From contig NZ_CP022604.1 in assembly GCF_002278035.1 (NCBI RefSeq), forward strand, positions 2,366,501-2,430,500: DNA of 64,000 nt, in the 5' to 3' direction. The DNA comes from Ochrobactrum quorumnocens. GTDB lineage: Bacteria; Pseudomonadota; Alphaproteobacteria; Rhizobiales; Rhizobiaceae. The first letter of the stretch is position 1; each line of letters starts with the position of its first letter. A model generated the notes under the pieces. It saw only the letters and a list, made by a program, of their open reading frames with translations. It did no database searches and had not been told where the DNA came from. The position numbers were made by a program, and so were the translations under genes. Below, piece after piece: positions 27,203 to 36,554 of this stretch.

Positions 27203-28342
27203 TTAACGCGTGAAATAGCCCGGAATAGCCAGCGGATTGTCCATCATCGCTGCGCGGTCGGGACGATCAATCCCCGCCTTGCCCAGAAACGCATCGAAAA
27301 GCTCGCGCACGTAGGTTTCCGGCAAATCCTTCACGATCAGCACGAGAAGCGTTTCATGCTCATCCTTGGGCCATTTCGGCAAACGTGCTGGCGGATGAAA
27401 GATTTTCTGCACTCCATGGATGACCAGTGGACGATCAGGGTCTTCGGCAATCTGCACAATCCCCTTCACACGCAATAGCTTCTCGCCATGGGTCGACCGC
27501 AACAGATCGAGAAACATCTCGAATGTCGAAAACGGGATTGGCTCCTTGTGCCGCAGCGAGAAGGAGCGGATTGCGTCATCATGATGGTGGTGGTGCCCAT
27601 GATGGTGGTCATGGTCATGAGCATGAGCATGAGCATGATGATGATGATGATGATGATCGTGATCATCCTCGTAGGCTTCTGCCTTCAGCCAGCGTTGCAC
27701 GTCAGCTGTCTTGGTTTCGGGATTATACAGGCCACATTCAAACAACGCTGCATAACCCGTGCGCGTGTCAGAAGCTTCCAGTATATCCGCAGCCGGATTA
27801 AGCAGCTTCAGCCTTGCTTTCAGAGCGTTTAAGCCCTGCTTCGCTTCCGGCATATCCGCTTTTGTAATGATGATGCGGTCAGCCATTGCCGCCTGTTTGA
27901 CCGCTTCCTCGTGATTGTCGAGCGTTGCCATGCCATTGACCGCATCAACAGTCGCAAGCACACCATCAAGGCGCAAAGCCTGCATCAGAACCGGATGGCC
28001 CATGATCGAATGCAGCACCGGAGCCGGATCGGCAAGGCCGGTCGTCTCAATGATAATCCGCTTCAACGCCTTGATCTTTCCCGTCTGCATACGGTCGATC
28101 AGATCGGCCAGTGTGTCCACCAGTTCGCCACGTACCGTGCAGCACAGACAGCCGTCTGCAAGCTCGATAACCCCTTCACTGGCTTCTTCAACCAGCAGGT
28201 GGTCGATGCTCACCTCACCAAATTCATTGATAATGACTGCGGTATCGGTGAGTGCCGGATCTTTCAGCAGACGATTAAGCAGCGTTGTCTTACCCGAGCC
28301 AAGAAAGCCGGTCAGCACAGAAACAGGAATTGGATGCGGCAT
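27203..28342 (-). CDS. CobW/YjiA-family G3E GTPase (metal chaperone)
   Basis: 379 residues. G3E GTPase: Walker A GFLGSGKTTLL near the start (VSVLTGFLGSGKTTLLNRLL), metal-binding CxCC in DGCLCCTVRGELVDTL, ETTGLADPAPVL and TKAD. A His-rich insert (about residues 230-260, of the HDHHHHHHHAHAHAHDHD kind) precedes the CobW C-terminal domain. Such proteins are zinc chaperones (COG0523) or act in cobalamin biosynthesis. The ATG at 28342 is chosen; the upstream open frame is an overlap with the dac gene. It starts ten bases after the stop of the D,D-carboxypeptidase gene with no strong RBS, suggesting coupling. Role in cobalamin versus zinc supply is undecided; the window's cobST are far away. Confidence 0.88.
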   Translation of the reverse strand: MPHPIPVSVLTGFLGSGKTTLLNRLLKDPALTDTAVIINEFGEVSIDHLLVEEASEGVIELADGCLCCTVRGELVDTLADLIDRMQTGKIKALKRIIIETTGLADPAPVLHSIMGHPVLMQALRLDGVLATVDAVNGMATLDNHEEAVKQAAMADRIIITKADMPEAKQGLNALKARLKLLNPAADILEASDTRTGYAALFECGLYNPETKTADVQRWLKAEAYEDDHDHHHHHHHAHAHAHDHDHHHGHHHHHDDAIRSFSLRHKEPIPFSTFEMFLDLLRSTHGEKLLRVKGIVQIAEDPDRPLVIHGVQKIFHPPARLPKWPKDEHETLLVLIVKDLPETYVRELFDAFLGKAGIDRPDRAAMMDNPLAIPGYFTR

Positions 28343-28352
28343 GGCTCTGTTC

Positions 28353-29486
28353 TTAGTTAATCGTGGCTGTATTGGCACCTGCCGCAGCACGCTGAGGGCG
28401 TGGCATCGGCACAGGGATCTGCGAAATATCGAGCTGTCCGACTTTGGTGACCTTTGCAGGCGGCGCGGAAACAAGTCCAACCTGAACCGGCACCGGCTCA
28501 CGGGTCAGTGCATGGATATAAGGCGAATTGATCTGGAGACGTCCTTCGACATCACGGCCATCCCAGCGATCAGCCATGGCTTGCTGGCTGCAGATTGTCT
28601 TACGCATATCAACAGCCTGATAGGCGGCGCTGCTTGCTGGCGGCACCATGCTCCCAAGCGTTGGCACTCCGGCGCCGTTGCTCCTGAAAGCATCGGTCAT
28701 CAATTGCGCCGCCTGTATCGCGCGCACTTCCTGACGGTCCGCGCCCAGCACAACAGCCAGAATGGTGCGTCCCTGGCGGGTTGCGGAGCTGGCCAGATTG
28801 AAGCCAGAAGCACAGACAAAGCCGGTCTTCATGCCATCGGCACCATCAAAGCGACCGAGCAGAATGTTGTAATTGGCCTGTGGCTTCTTGCCGTCGCCCG
28901 TATCAATGGCCTCAGTTCCGAAATAATGCGCATATTGCGGGAATTCGCGGCGCAACTGCACGCCAAGCACGGCAAGGTCGTGCGCTGTCGAATAATTGTT
29001 CGGATCATGCAGACCGTTTGGATTGGCAAAATGCGAACCACTCATGCCGATGCGCTGTGCTTCCGCATTCATGCGCTGCACAAAAGCAGATTCCGTACCG
29101 CCAACAGCTTCCGCGACCGCAACGGCCACGTCATTGGCAGATTTCACCAGCATGATCTTGAGCGCAGTATCGAGCGTCATCACCGAGCCGGGACGATAAC
29201 CCATCTTGCTCGGTGGCTCTTTCGAGGCGTTGACCGTCATGCGCACAGGAGATTCCAGCGTCAGCTGCCCTGCTTCAATCGCGCGGAAGGTGACATAAGC
29301 CGTCATCATCTTGGTCAGCGAAGCCGGATACCAGCGCTGGAAAGGATCCTGCGCGGAGTAGACCTTGCCACTTGCAACATCCACCGCAATCGATGGATTT
29401 GCCAAAGCAGGAGATAAAGCACCAGCTAAGGCCAGGCTAGAAATCGCCGCAGTTGCAAACCAGATTTTCAACGACTTCGAAATCAT
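28353..29486 (-). CDS. D-alanyl-D-alanine carboxypeptidase (penicillin-binding protein)
   Basis: 377 residues. Signal peptide MISKSLKIWFATAAISSLALAGALSPALA, cleaved around residue 29. Serine-peptidase S11 motifs: SLTK (Ser56-Lys59), SAN (Ser116-Asn118) and KTG (Lys220-Gly222). Removes the terminal D-Ala of peptidoglycan pentapeptides, controlling cross-linking; periplasmic, possibly membrane-associated. The C-terminal region is unlike the PBP5 amphipathic anchor and ends Ala/Pro-rich. It is transcribed leftward just upstream of the cobW-like gene, which would follow it in one message. Confidence 0.93.
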   Translation of the reverse strand: MISKSLKIWFATAAISSLALAGALSPALANPSIAVDVASGKVYSAQDPFQRWYPASLTKMMTAYVTFRAIEAGQLTLESPVRMTVNASKEPPSKMGYRPGSVMTLDTALKIMLVKSANDVAVAVAEAVGGTESAFVQRMNAEAQRIGMSGSHFANPNGLHDPNNYSTAHDLAVLGVQLRREFPQYAHYFGTEAIDTGDGKKPQANYNILLGRFDGADGMKTGFVCASGFNLASSATRQGRTILAVVLGADRQEVRAIQAAQLMTDAFRSNGAGVPTLGSMVPPASSAAYQAVDMRKTICSQQAMADRWDGRDVEGRLQINSPYIHALTREPVPVQVGLVSAPPAKVTKVGQLDISQIPVPMPRPQRAAAGANTATIN

Positions 29487-29722
29487 TTCGTAGTTCCAAT
29501 CAACAAGAGCCGCAATTCCTGCGGGTTATCGGTTCCGCTTCCTGTTGTATCGACCTTGAAAAGCCGTAACGGCTTGCGAATACACCAGTCAAAAAGGAGA
29601 ATTTGTACTGCTCTTATCTATGCCATGTGGCAAGGAAAAGGCAAATAGGGATTGCCCGCTTTCACCGAAACGTCATATTCTCGTTTCTTCTGAATAAAGA
29701 GAATCTGCAGGATATTTCCGAA

Positions 29723-30886
29723 ATGCCAGTGCTCAATCGTGCCGTCGAAACTCAAGCGGAGATCGCCACATGGCGTCGTCATCTGCATCAGAATCCCGAA
29801 CTTCTTTATGATGTTCATGAAACGGCACGCTTTGTCGAAGAAAAGTTGAAATCATTCGGTTGCGATCTTGTTGAAACCGGGGTTGGGCGCTCAGGCGTCG
29901 TTGCGGTCATCAAGGGACGCCATGGCGATGGTCCGGCCATCGGCCTACGCGCCGATATGGATGCCCTGCCGATCACCGAGACCAGCGGTGTCGAATGGGC
30001 CTCCAAGAATCCTGGCAAAGCGCACTCCTGCGGTCATGATGGCCACACATCCATGCTGCTTGGTGCTGCACAATACTTAGCTGAAACCCGTAATTTTCGC
30101 GGTTCAGCCGTGTTGCTTTTCCAACCAGCGGAAGAAGGCGGCGCAGGCGCTCTCGCCATGGTTCAGGATGGCGTGATGGACCGCTTTGGCATTGCGGAAG
30201 TCTATGGCGTTCACAATTTGCCGAGCCTTGCGGTCGGCCAGTTCGCCATGTGCAAGGGCCCGATCATGGCCGCAACCGACGAGTTCGACCTGCTTATCAA
30301 GGGACGCGGCGGTCATGCCGCACAGCCTCACCGCACGATTGATCCAATCCTAGCCGGTTCGCAGCTGCATGTTGCCATTCAGGGCATTGTCGCACGCAAT
30401 ATCGATCCACTGGATTCACTCGTCATTTCCATCACCAAGTTTCATGCGGGCGAAGCCTATAACGTCATCCCGGAAACGGCGAAACTCTCAGGCACCGTGC
30501 GTACACTGAGCAAGGAAACGCGCGCCTATGCCGAACGTCGCATCCGCGAGGCGGCGGCGGGCATCGCAACCGTTAGCGGCGCGGAAATCACCGTGCGCTA
30601 CAAGAACAACTATCCAGTCACGTATAATCATGACGACCAGACCGACTTTGCTGCCCGCGTTGCAAAGAATGTGGCAGGCGAAGGCAAGGTGAAAACTGAT
30701 GTGGCTCCAATGATGGCTGCGGAAGACTTCTCCTACATGCTGGAAGCGCGTCCCGGCGCATATATCTTCCTTGGCAATGGCGACACACCGGGCCTGCATC
30801 ACCCTGCCTATGATTTCAACGACGAAGCCATTCCATATGGCGTTAGCTATTTCGTGTCAGTGGTTGAAACCGCTCTCGCTGCCTGA
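29723..30886 (+). CDS. M20-family amidohydrolase/peptidase (hippurate hydrolase-like)
   Basis: 387 residues from the ATG at 29723. Zn-peptidase features: DMDALPI (residues 78-84), SCGHDGHTSMLLGAA (Cys103, His105), QPAEEGGAGA (Glu137-Glu138) and a lid region. Closest in form to HipO/IAA-amino-acid hydrolase-like proteins (GRGGHAAQPHRTIDPI, YNVIPETAKLSGTVRTLSKE). Would cleave N-acyl amino acids; exact substrate unknown. The 5' ATG at 29603 adds a non-homologous 40 residues and is rejected. Divergent from the dac gene with 236 bp between starts. Confidence 0.9.
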   Translation: MPVLNRAVETQAEIATWRRHLHQNPELLYDVHETARFVEEKLKSFGCDLVETGVGRSGVVAVIKGRHGDGPAIGLRADMDALPITETSGVEWASKNPGKAHSCGHDGHTSMLLGAAQYLAETRNFRGSAVLLFQPAEEGGAGALAMVQDGVMDRFGIAEVYGVHNLPSLAVGQFAMCKGPIMAATDEFDLLIKGRGGHAAQPHRTIDPILAGSQLHVAIQGIVARNIDPLDSLVISITKFHAGEAYNVIPETAKLSGTVRTLSKETRAYAERRIREAAAGIATVSGAEITVRYKNNYPVTYNHDDQTDFAARVAKNVAGEGKVKTDVAPMMAAEDFSYMLEARPGAYIFLGNGDTPGLHHPAYDFNDEAIPYGVSYFVSVVETALAA

Positions 30887-31002
30887 CGCTTTTCGATATG
30901 CAAAGAAATGCGCCTGCCCCGCTTTTTGCGGGGTTGGCGAAAGCCATGAAAAACAGTATGTGTCGGAAAATGCTCCGGTATATCCGGGCGTTTTTGATGA
31001 CT

Positions 31003-31079
31003 GGTCCCGTAGCTCAGTAGGATAGAGCGCAAGATTCCTAATCTTGAGGCCACTGGTTCGAATCCAGTCGGGATCACCA
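31003..31079 (+). tRNA. tRNA-Arg (anticodon CCU)
   Basis: 77 nt including the encoded CCA. Acceptor GGTCCCG pairs with CGGGATC (one G-U). D arm GTAGCTCAGTAGGATAGAGC, anticodon stem CAAGA/TCTTG around loop TTCCTAA (anticodon CCT), T arm CTGGTTCGAATCCAG. It reads the rare AGG arginine codon. Not flanked by a phage integrase or attachment repeat in this window. Confidence 0.95.
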
Positions 31080-31363
31080 TTCACCCCTCAGCAACGGCCG
31101 ATCCCATCTCGCTCAAATTATCTTGAAGTCCTGTGATTTCCAGCCATTTGTGCTATACCCGCTCGCGGTCTTGTGGCGAGCTTTCTCATCTCTCCGACGT
31201 TTTGGCCAACAACTGGGCGCGTATCCTCTGAGTGAGTTTGTAACCGTTCCTGACACATTCCCCAGACCGAAGATTGATTCCAAAAAGATCGTCACAGATG
31301 ATCGACCCTTTAGGCTGGCCGTTTTGAAAGACAGGTCGGCGCGTTTGCAAAGCTGAAGCAGCC

Positions 31364-32794
31364 ATGACTATCATCCAGGAAACTGAAACGTCGACCAGTG
31401 AACAAAACGCGTCACTGGAAGCGAAAAGCAATTTCCGGATCATCGCCCTCATCGTCGCGAGTGCTATGCTGATGGAACAGCTCGATGCTACGATCCTGGC
31501 AACTGCTTTGCCGACCATGGCCAAAGATTTCGATGTCGCCGCACCCTCGATGAGTGTCGCGCTCACATCATATCTTCTGAGCCTCGCCATTTTCATTCCG
31601 GCAAGCGGAAAGATCGCTGATCGCTTCGGAACCCGAACCGTGTTCCGCTTCGCGATAAGTATTTTCATCGCTGGCTCTATCCTCTGCGCACAGGCGCCGA
31701 ACCTTCCCTTTCTGGTCTTTGCCCGCCTGTTGCAAGGCGGTGGCGGCGCCATGATGCTGCCAGTCGGACGTTTGGTGCTAATCCGTTCTGTCGAGCGCAA
31801 GGACCTCATCTCAGCAATGTCGTGGATGCTGGTGCCTGCGCTTATGGGCCCAATCCTCGGACCGCCCATTGGGGGCCTGTTCGTGACCTGGCTCGACTGG
31901 CGCTGGATCTTCTACATCAATGTGCCGATTGGCATTCTGGGCATGATCTTTGTGTCATTCTATATCGGAGAATATAAAAGCGACACCAAAGAACCTTTTG
32001 ACTTTATCGGTTTGATCCTGTCGGGCATAGCGCTTGGTGCGCTGCTTTTCGGACTTGAAAGTGCCAGTACCACCAGCGCTTTGGCGGCCAAGTTCTTTGT
32101 GGTTGGCATTGTGTTTGCGATTGCGACCGTCATTCACTCGCGCCGCCACCCGGCTCCGCTACTCGATTTTTCACTGATGCGGATTGAAAGCTTCGGCACC
32201 TCGATGGTCGCTGGTTCTATCACCCGCATCACACAAGGCGCGCACCCATTCCTGTTGCCTTTGATGCTGCAGGTAGCCTTCGGCATTTCGGCTGTATCCG
32301 CAGGCAATATGGTTTTGGCGACCGCACTTGGTTCCATGGCCATGAAAGCCTTTGCGCCTAAAATCATTCGCCGGTTCGGCTTCCGCTCGTCACTGGTTGT
32401 AAACGGCATATTCTCGTCATGCAGTTACGCAATCTGCGGTTTGTTCAGCCCTGAATGGCCGCATTGGCTGATCTTTGCCGTGCTGTTCATGTCCGGCTTT
32501 TCGATGTCGTTTCAGTTCACAGCCTATAATACGGTTGCCTATGACAAGGTTGATGAAAAGCAGATGAGCTCGGCCAACAGCTTCTATTCAACCTTCCAGC
32601 AACTCATGCTTTCTTTCGGCGTTTGTATCGGCGCCCTCGCGCTTCACACGTCCATGGCCTGGCATGAGCGCGACGTACCGCTGACATCGGATTTCTCTAT
32701 GGCTTTCTTTATTGTGACCGGCATATCGCTGACGGCCACCTTCTGGAACCTTCGCTTCTCGAAAGACGCGGGCGCACAAATGCGCGGACGATAA
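31364..32794 (+). CDS. MFS multidrug efflux transporter (DHA2 type)
   Basis: 476 residues, fourteen predicted transmembrane segments. Motif D1/A elements of the EmrB/QacA group are visible: LDATILATALPTMAKDF in TM1, GKIADRFGTRTVFRFAISIFIAGS (motif A), ARLLQGGGGAMMLPVGRLVLIR (motif B), and GPILGPPIGGLFVTWLDWRWIFYINVPIGILG (motif C). Proton-driven export of unidentified compounds. It is the first gene after the tRNA, with 284 bp of sequence lacking recognisable features between. No adjacent TetR or membrane-fusion protein gene is present, so the regulator and partner are not evident. Confidence 0.92.
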   Translation: MTIIQETETSTSEQNASLEAKSNFRIIALIVASAMLMEQLDATILATALPTMAKDFDVAAPSMSVALTSYLLSLAIFIPASGKIADRFGTRTVFRFAISIFIAGSILCAQAPNLPFLVFARLLQGGGGAMMLPVGRLVLIRSVERKDLISAMSWMLVPALMGPILGPPIGGLFVTWLDWRWIFYINVPIGILGMIFVSFYIGEYKSDTKEPFDFIGLILSGIALGALLFGLESASTTSALAAKFFVVGIVFAIATVIHSRRHPAPLLDFSLMRIESFGTSMVAGSITRITQGAHPFLLPLMLQVAFGISAVSAGNMVLATALGSMAMKAFAPKIIRRFGFRSSLVVNGIFSSCSYAICGLFSPEWPHWLIFAVLFMSGFSMSFQFTAYNTVAYDKVDEKQMSSANSFYSTFQQLMLSFGVCIGALALHTSMAWHERDVPLTSDFSMAFFIVTGISLTATFWNLRFSKDAGAQMRGR

Positions 32795-32823
32795 AGCGCA
32801 TTCCGAAAAGTGGGAACCGATCT
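32793..32823. repeat. Short palindromic repeat fragment
   Basis: 'taaagcgcattccgaaaagt' followed by 'gggaaccgatct', a partial copy of the family at 517-587, between convergent MFS and SDR genes. Confidence 0.5.
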
Positions 32824-32831
32824 AATTTTCC

Positions 32832-33596
32832 TCACGCCCCATAAGGCCAGTTGGCTTGTGAAAACAGGCCGCCATCGACCCAGATAGTCTGGCCCGAAAC
32901 AAAAAGCGCAGCATCAGACGCCAGAAACAGCACCGGACCGGAAAGGTCTTCCACGGTTCCAACCCGTCGCAGTGGCGTGATCCGGCCCCATGTTGCTGCA
33001 TAGTCAGGCTGTTCCTGGGCAGTACGCTCATTGTAAATCGCACCGGGAGCCACGCAATTGACGCGAATACCATGCGGCCCAAGTTCCACGGCAGACACTT
33101 TGGTAAACTGCTCAATCCCGCCCTTGGACGCCGTGTAGGAAACGAGCTTCGGGAATGCGAGCTTGTTACAGCCCGAACCGATATTGATAATTGCTCCGCC
33201 TTTACCGACGTCAACCATCCTCTTGGCAGCGGCTTTCGTGTTCAGAAAGCAGCCTTTCATATTGGTGCGGATCACATCGTCCCAGCCTTCCTCGGAAAGC
33301 TCCAGCAACGGCGCCCAAGTCTGGATACCGGCATTGTTGACGAGTACGTCCGGTGCATCACCATACCAGCTGCAGACTTCATCGAAGAACTCTTCGACCT
33401 CAACTCCAGAACCGACATCGCATTCGATCCCCAACGCCTGTCCGCCCGCAGCTTCGACTTCTTCCATAAGTGTATTTGCAGCCTCGTCATCGCCTCTGAA
33501 GCTGAAAGCAACCGCATATCCGGCTTCCGCAAATGCGGAAACAAGATGCCGTCCAATGCCGGTGCTTCCACCGGTGACAATCGCAAACCCACTCAT
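32832..33596 (-). CDS. Short-chain dehydrogenase/reductase
   Basis: 254 residues from the ATG at 33596, which has GGGAGGGA five bases upstream. Classical SDR: TGGSTGIGRHLV cofactor site, NNAGIQTW, NIGSG and catalytic SYTASKGG. Resembles 3-oxoacyl-ACP reductase/glucose-1-dehydrogenase-type members. It is a single leftward gene, divergent from the GFA-domain gene, next to but not in the catabolic operon. No substrate can be assigned. Confidence 0.85.
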   Translation of the reverse strand: MSGFAIVTGGSTGIGRHLVSAFAEAGYAVAFSFRGDDEAANTLMEEVEAAGGQALGIECDVGSGVEVEEFFDEVCSWYGDAPDVLVNNAGIQTWAPLLELSEEGWDDVIRTNMKGCFLNTKAAAKRMVDVGKGGAIINIGSGCNKLAFPKLVSYTASKGGIEQFTKVSAVELGPHGIRVNCVAPGAIYNERTAQEQPDYAATWGRITPLRRVGTVEDLSGPVLFLASDAALFVSGQTIWVDGGLFSQANWPYGA

Positions 33597-33698
33597 AAAA
33601 TTCCCTCCCAAAGGATCTCGAAAGGCAATTTAATCAACTTCAGGCAATGGTAAAGCTGTGAAAATGGAAATATCAGTTTCCTGAAAGAGGAGACCAGC

Positions 33699-34145
33699 AT
33701 GAACCCCGATATCAAAGTAGCCAACGGTGCCTGCCACTGCGGAACAGTGCGCTTTCGCGTCAAACTTTCCGATGGCCTTAACACGGCGCGCCGTTGCACC
33801 TGCTCTTATTGCCGGATGCGCGGTGCAGTTGCCGTCTCCGCCGATCTGGATGGACTGGAAATTCTTGAAGGCGAAGATGCGCTGACGCTCTACACGTTTA
33901 ATACGGGTGCCGCGAAGCACTTCTTCTGCTCGAAATGCGGGATTTACACCTTCCACCAGCGCCGCTCCAGCCCGCACCAGTTCGGCGTGAATGCGGCCTG
34001 CCTCGAAGGCGTTTCTCCCTTCGACTTCAAGGTTATTCCCGTCAATGACGGCGTGAACCACCCATCCGACAATCCCAACTACAAAGGTTCCGGCATTGCT
34101 GGCTATCTGCGTTTCGAACCATTTGATGAAACCAAGGCTGACTAA
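33699..34145 (+). CDS. GFA-domain (CENP-V/GFA) zinc protein
   Basis: 148 residues. Cysteine motifs of the GFA fold: NGACHCGTVRFRV, CTCSYCRMRGAV and FFCSKCGIYTFHQ, which bind two zinc ions. The prototype (Gfa) promotes S-hydroxymethylglutathione formation from formaldehyde and glutathione; most homologues are uncharacterised. The stop TAA (34143-34145) overlaps the stop of the convergent GMC oxidoreductase. Adjacent oxidases could release an aldehyde that this protein handles, but that is only an idea. Confidence 0.87.
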   Translation: MNPDIKVANGACHCGTVRFRVKLSDGLNTARRCTCSYCRMRGAVAVSADLDGLEILEGEDALTLYTFNTGAAKHFFCSKCGIYTFHQRRSSPHQFGVNAACLEGVSPFDFKVIPVNDGVNHPSDNPNYKGSGIAGYLRFEPFDETKAD

Positions 34146-35779
34146 ATCCTTGCACGCCGCTTCTGCTCGTTTTTCTCCCATGAAAACACGACCGGCGGCA
34201 GCGGATCGAAGCCGCGAATAATATCCGCCCCCTTTTCGCCGACCATGATGGTCGGCGCATTGGTGTTGCACGACGGAACGCGCGGCATGATCGAGCTGTC
34301 GCAAACCCGCAGACCTTCAAGACCGCGCACTTTCAAATCAAGATCGACAACAGCCATCGCATCCGTCCCCATCCTGCAGGTGCCGACCGGATGGTGATCG
34401 GTCTTGGCATTGGCGCAAGCATAATCGAACAGATCATCGTCACTGACGACCTTTGGCCCCGGCAGACGCTCGGCCATCACGTAAGGTTTCAATGCATCCT
34501 GGCTCATGATTTCGCGCGCGATCTTCAGACCTTCAAGCGACATCTTGCGATCATGCGGATCGCTCCAGTAATTAGGATCGATCAGAGGTGCAGCTGCCGG
34601 ATCGCTGGATGCCAGCCGCACGGTTCCACGCGAACGCGGATGCAGATAGGCGGAGTTGAGCGTTACACCGGCATTTTTGAGCTTCTCAACACCTGCCTCG
34701 ATGCCCGAACCAAGCCCCAGATGAAACTGGGTATCCGGTGAGCGGGCATCCGGATCAGCATACCAGAAGCCGCCGGTTTCAAAGAGGCTGGACGCCACCG
34801 GACCAGAGCGCAGAAAGATATATTGCAGGCCCGCGCCCAGCGTCCGATGCAACTTTGCCACGCCATCATAGGTGTGATCGCCTGTGCATTCGGCAATAAC
34901 AAACAGGTCGAGATGGTCCTGCATGTTCTCGCCCACACCCGGCAGATCATGCTTGACCGCGACACCGACCTTTTTCAGATGATCCGCGGAGCCGATGCCG
35001 GATTGAAGCAGAAGTTTCGGCGAACCAATCGCGCCGGACGATACAATCACCTCGCGGCTTGCGCGCAAAGTCTCCCCGCTCATCAGCGTTACGCCGTTGA
35101 CGCGCGTCTTCTCCATTTCGATACTGCGCACCGGTGCATTCATGCGGATCGTCAGGTTCTTGCGACCCTTGATCGTGGACAGATAAGCAAGCGATGCAGA
35201 CGAGCGGCGGCGGTTGCGTTGGGTGAGCTGATAAAAGCCGACGCCTGCCTGTTCGCGACCGTTGAAATCCGCATTAAACGGAATGCCGAGTTCCTGGCCC
35301 GCTCGGATATAGGCGTCGCAGATCGGCAGTGGCGCAGATGGCATCGAAACACCAAGCGGCCCGCCATAGGAATGGAAATCATCGTTGAAACGCTGATTGT
35401 CTTCGGCGCGTTTAAAATAGGGCAGCACATGGCGGTAGTCCCAGCCGGTACAGCCGTCTTCGCCGGCCCAAAGATCATAATCGGCTGCATTCCCGCGCGT
35501 ATAAATCTGCGCATTGATGCTGGAGCCGCCGCCGATGACTTTTGCCTGCGTATAGCGCAACACCCGATTTTTGAGGTGTTTCTGCGGAACGGTTTCCCAG
35601 CCCCAGCTCGCCACACCCTTGGTCATCTTGGCAAACCCGGCTGGCATGTGAAACAGCGGATTCCAGTCGCTACCACCAGCTTCCAGCAACAGCACTTTTA
35701 CCGAAGCATCTTCGCTCAGACGATTGGCGAGAACGCAGCCGGCAGGCCCACCACCCACGATGATATAATCGTAATCCAT
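34142..35779 (-). CDS. GMC-family oxidoreductase (choline-dehydrogenase-like), catabolic operon
   Basis: 545 residues from the ATG at 35779 (AAGG upstream). FAD-binding start YDYIIVGGGPAGCVLANRL, GMC signature INAQIYTRGNAADYD, and active-site pair His in HHPVGTCRMG and Asn in SCNTNAPTIMVG. Oxidises a primary or secondary alcohol to aldehyde/ketone, passing electrons to a quinone or acceptor in the BetA/AlkJ style. Last gene of the leftward operon starting at the LacI-type regulator; begins ten bases after the SDR stop. With the aldehyde dehydrogenase in the same operon, an alcohol-to-acid route is suggested. The substrate is unknown. Confidence 0.9.
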   Translation of the reverse strand: MDYDYIIVGGGPAGCVLANRLSEDASVKVLLLEAGGSDWNPLFHMPAGFAKMTKGVASWGWETVPQKHLKNRVLRYTQAKVIGGGSSINAQIYTRGNAADYDLWAGEDGCTGWDYRHVLPYFKRAEDNQRFNDDFHSYGGPLGVSMPSAPLPICDAYIRAGQELGIPFNADFNGREQAGVGFYQLTQRNRRRSSASLAYLSTIKGRKNLTIRMNAPVRSIEMEKTRVNGVTLMSGETLRASREVIVSSGAIGSPKLLLQSGIGSADHLKKVGVAVKHDLPGVGENMQDHLDLFVIAECTGDHTYDGVAKLHRTLGAGLQYIFLRSGPVASSLFETGGFWYADPDARSPDTQFHLGLGSGIEAGVEKLKNAGVTLNSAYLHPRSRGTVRLASSDPAAAPLIDPNYWSDPHDRKMSLEGLKIAREIMSQDALKPYVMAERLPGPKVVSDDDLFDYACANAKTDHHPVGTCRMGTDAMAVVDLDLKVRGLEGLRVCDSSIMPRVPSCNTNAPTIMVGEKGADIIRGFDPLPPVVFSWEKNEQKRRARI

Positions 35780-35789
35780 CGCCTTACCC

Positions 35790-36554
35790 TTATAATTTTG
35801 CAATCGACAGGCCGCCATCGGCATTGATCGCCGAGCCCGTCGCAAAAATGAAATCGCCACCGGCAAGTCCGGCCACAATCGCGCCGACATCGCCCGCCTC
35901 TCCCCAGCGCTTCATCGGCACCAGACCGGCTTCAATCAGTCCGTCATAACGCTCAGCAACTTTCGCCGTCATATCGGTGCGGATGATGCCGGGACGGACC
36001 TCGAACACGCCGATCCTCGCTTCAGCCAAACGCAATGCCAGTCCTTGCGTGAATGCCGTCAGCCCTGCTTTGCTGATGCAGTAATCAAGCCGCTCGGGCG
36101 AGGTCATCACCGACGAAACGGAGCTGATTGTTATAATGCTGCGTGGAAAACGCACCTCGTTCACCGCCACCATGGCCTTCACCACGGCCTGGGTGAAAAA
36201 CACCGTACCGCGCAGATTCACATCCATGATCGTGTCGAAGTTTTCGGGCTTCAGCCCAAGGAAATCGCCTCGCTCAATTGAGCCCATGCCTGCATTGTTG
36301 ACCAGACAATCAATGCCACCGAGTTCGCTCACGACAGCTGATACAGCCGCCTCATGTGTATCAACCGCGGCAAGATCGCTTTCAAAGAAAGCCACTTTTC
36401 CGCCAAGTTCCCGTAGTTCACGAATGACAGCGTCGTCGCTTTCGCGATCGGTAATGGCGAGATCAAAACCCTTGGCGGCAAGCGCACGCGCTATCCCAAG
36501 CCCGATGCCGCGACAGCCGCCGGTTACCAGTGCCACAGGTCTTTGACGGTTCAT
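35790..36554 (-). CDS. Short-chain dehydrogenase/reductase, catabolic operon
   Basis: 254 residues. TGGCRGIGLGIARA cofactor motif, NNAGMGS, catalytic Ser in ISSVSSVM, and YCISKAGL (Tyr-x-x-x-Lys). NADH or NADPH preference: a DRESDD stretch after the second strand (AITDRESDDA) suggests NADH. ATG overlaps the stop of the upstream GMC gene (ATGA), so it is translationally coupled. The C-terminus ends GSAINADGGLSIAKL as usual for the family. It probably catalyses one redox step in the LacI-controlled pathway; substrate unknown. Confidence 0.87.
   Translation of the reverse strand: MNRQRPVALVTGGCRGIGLGIARALAAKGFDLAITDRESDDAVIRELRELGGKVAFFESDLAAVDTHEAAVSAVVSELGGIDCLVNNAGMGSIERGDFLGLKPENFDTIMDVNLRGTVFFTQAVVKAMVAVNEVRFPRSIITISSVSSVMTSPERLDYCISKAGLTAFTQGLALRLAEARIGVFEVRPGIIRTDMTAKVAERYDGLIEAGLVPMKRWGEAGDVGAIVAGLAGGDFIFATGSAINADGGLSIAKL

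Noticed and set aside
27915..29417. Long 500-codon open frame on the plus strand
   Set aside because: It is antisense to the cobW-like and D,D-carboxypeptidase genes, which have full catalytic motifs, and its translation has no recognisable pattern.
31003..31363. Genomic island inserted at tRNA-Arg
   Set aside because: The tRNA is intact but no integrase or downstream repeat of its 3' end is visible in the window; the neighbouring genes look chromosomal.
34823..35827. 334-codon open frame on the plus strand
   Set aside because: Antisense to the GMC oxidoreductase gene; composition is that of a shadow frame.
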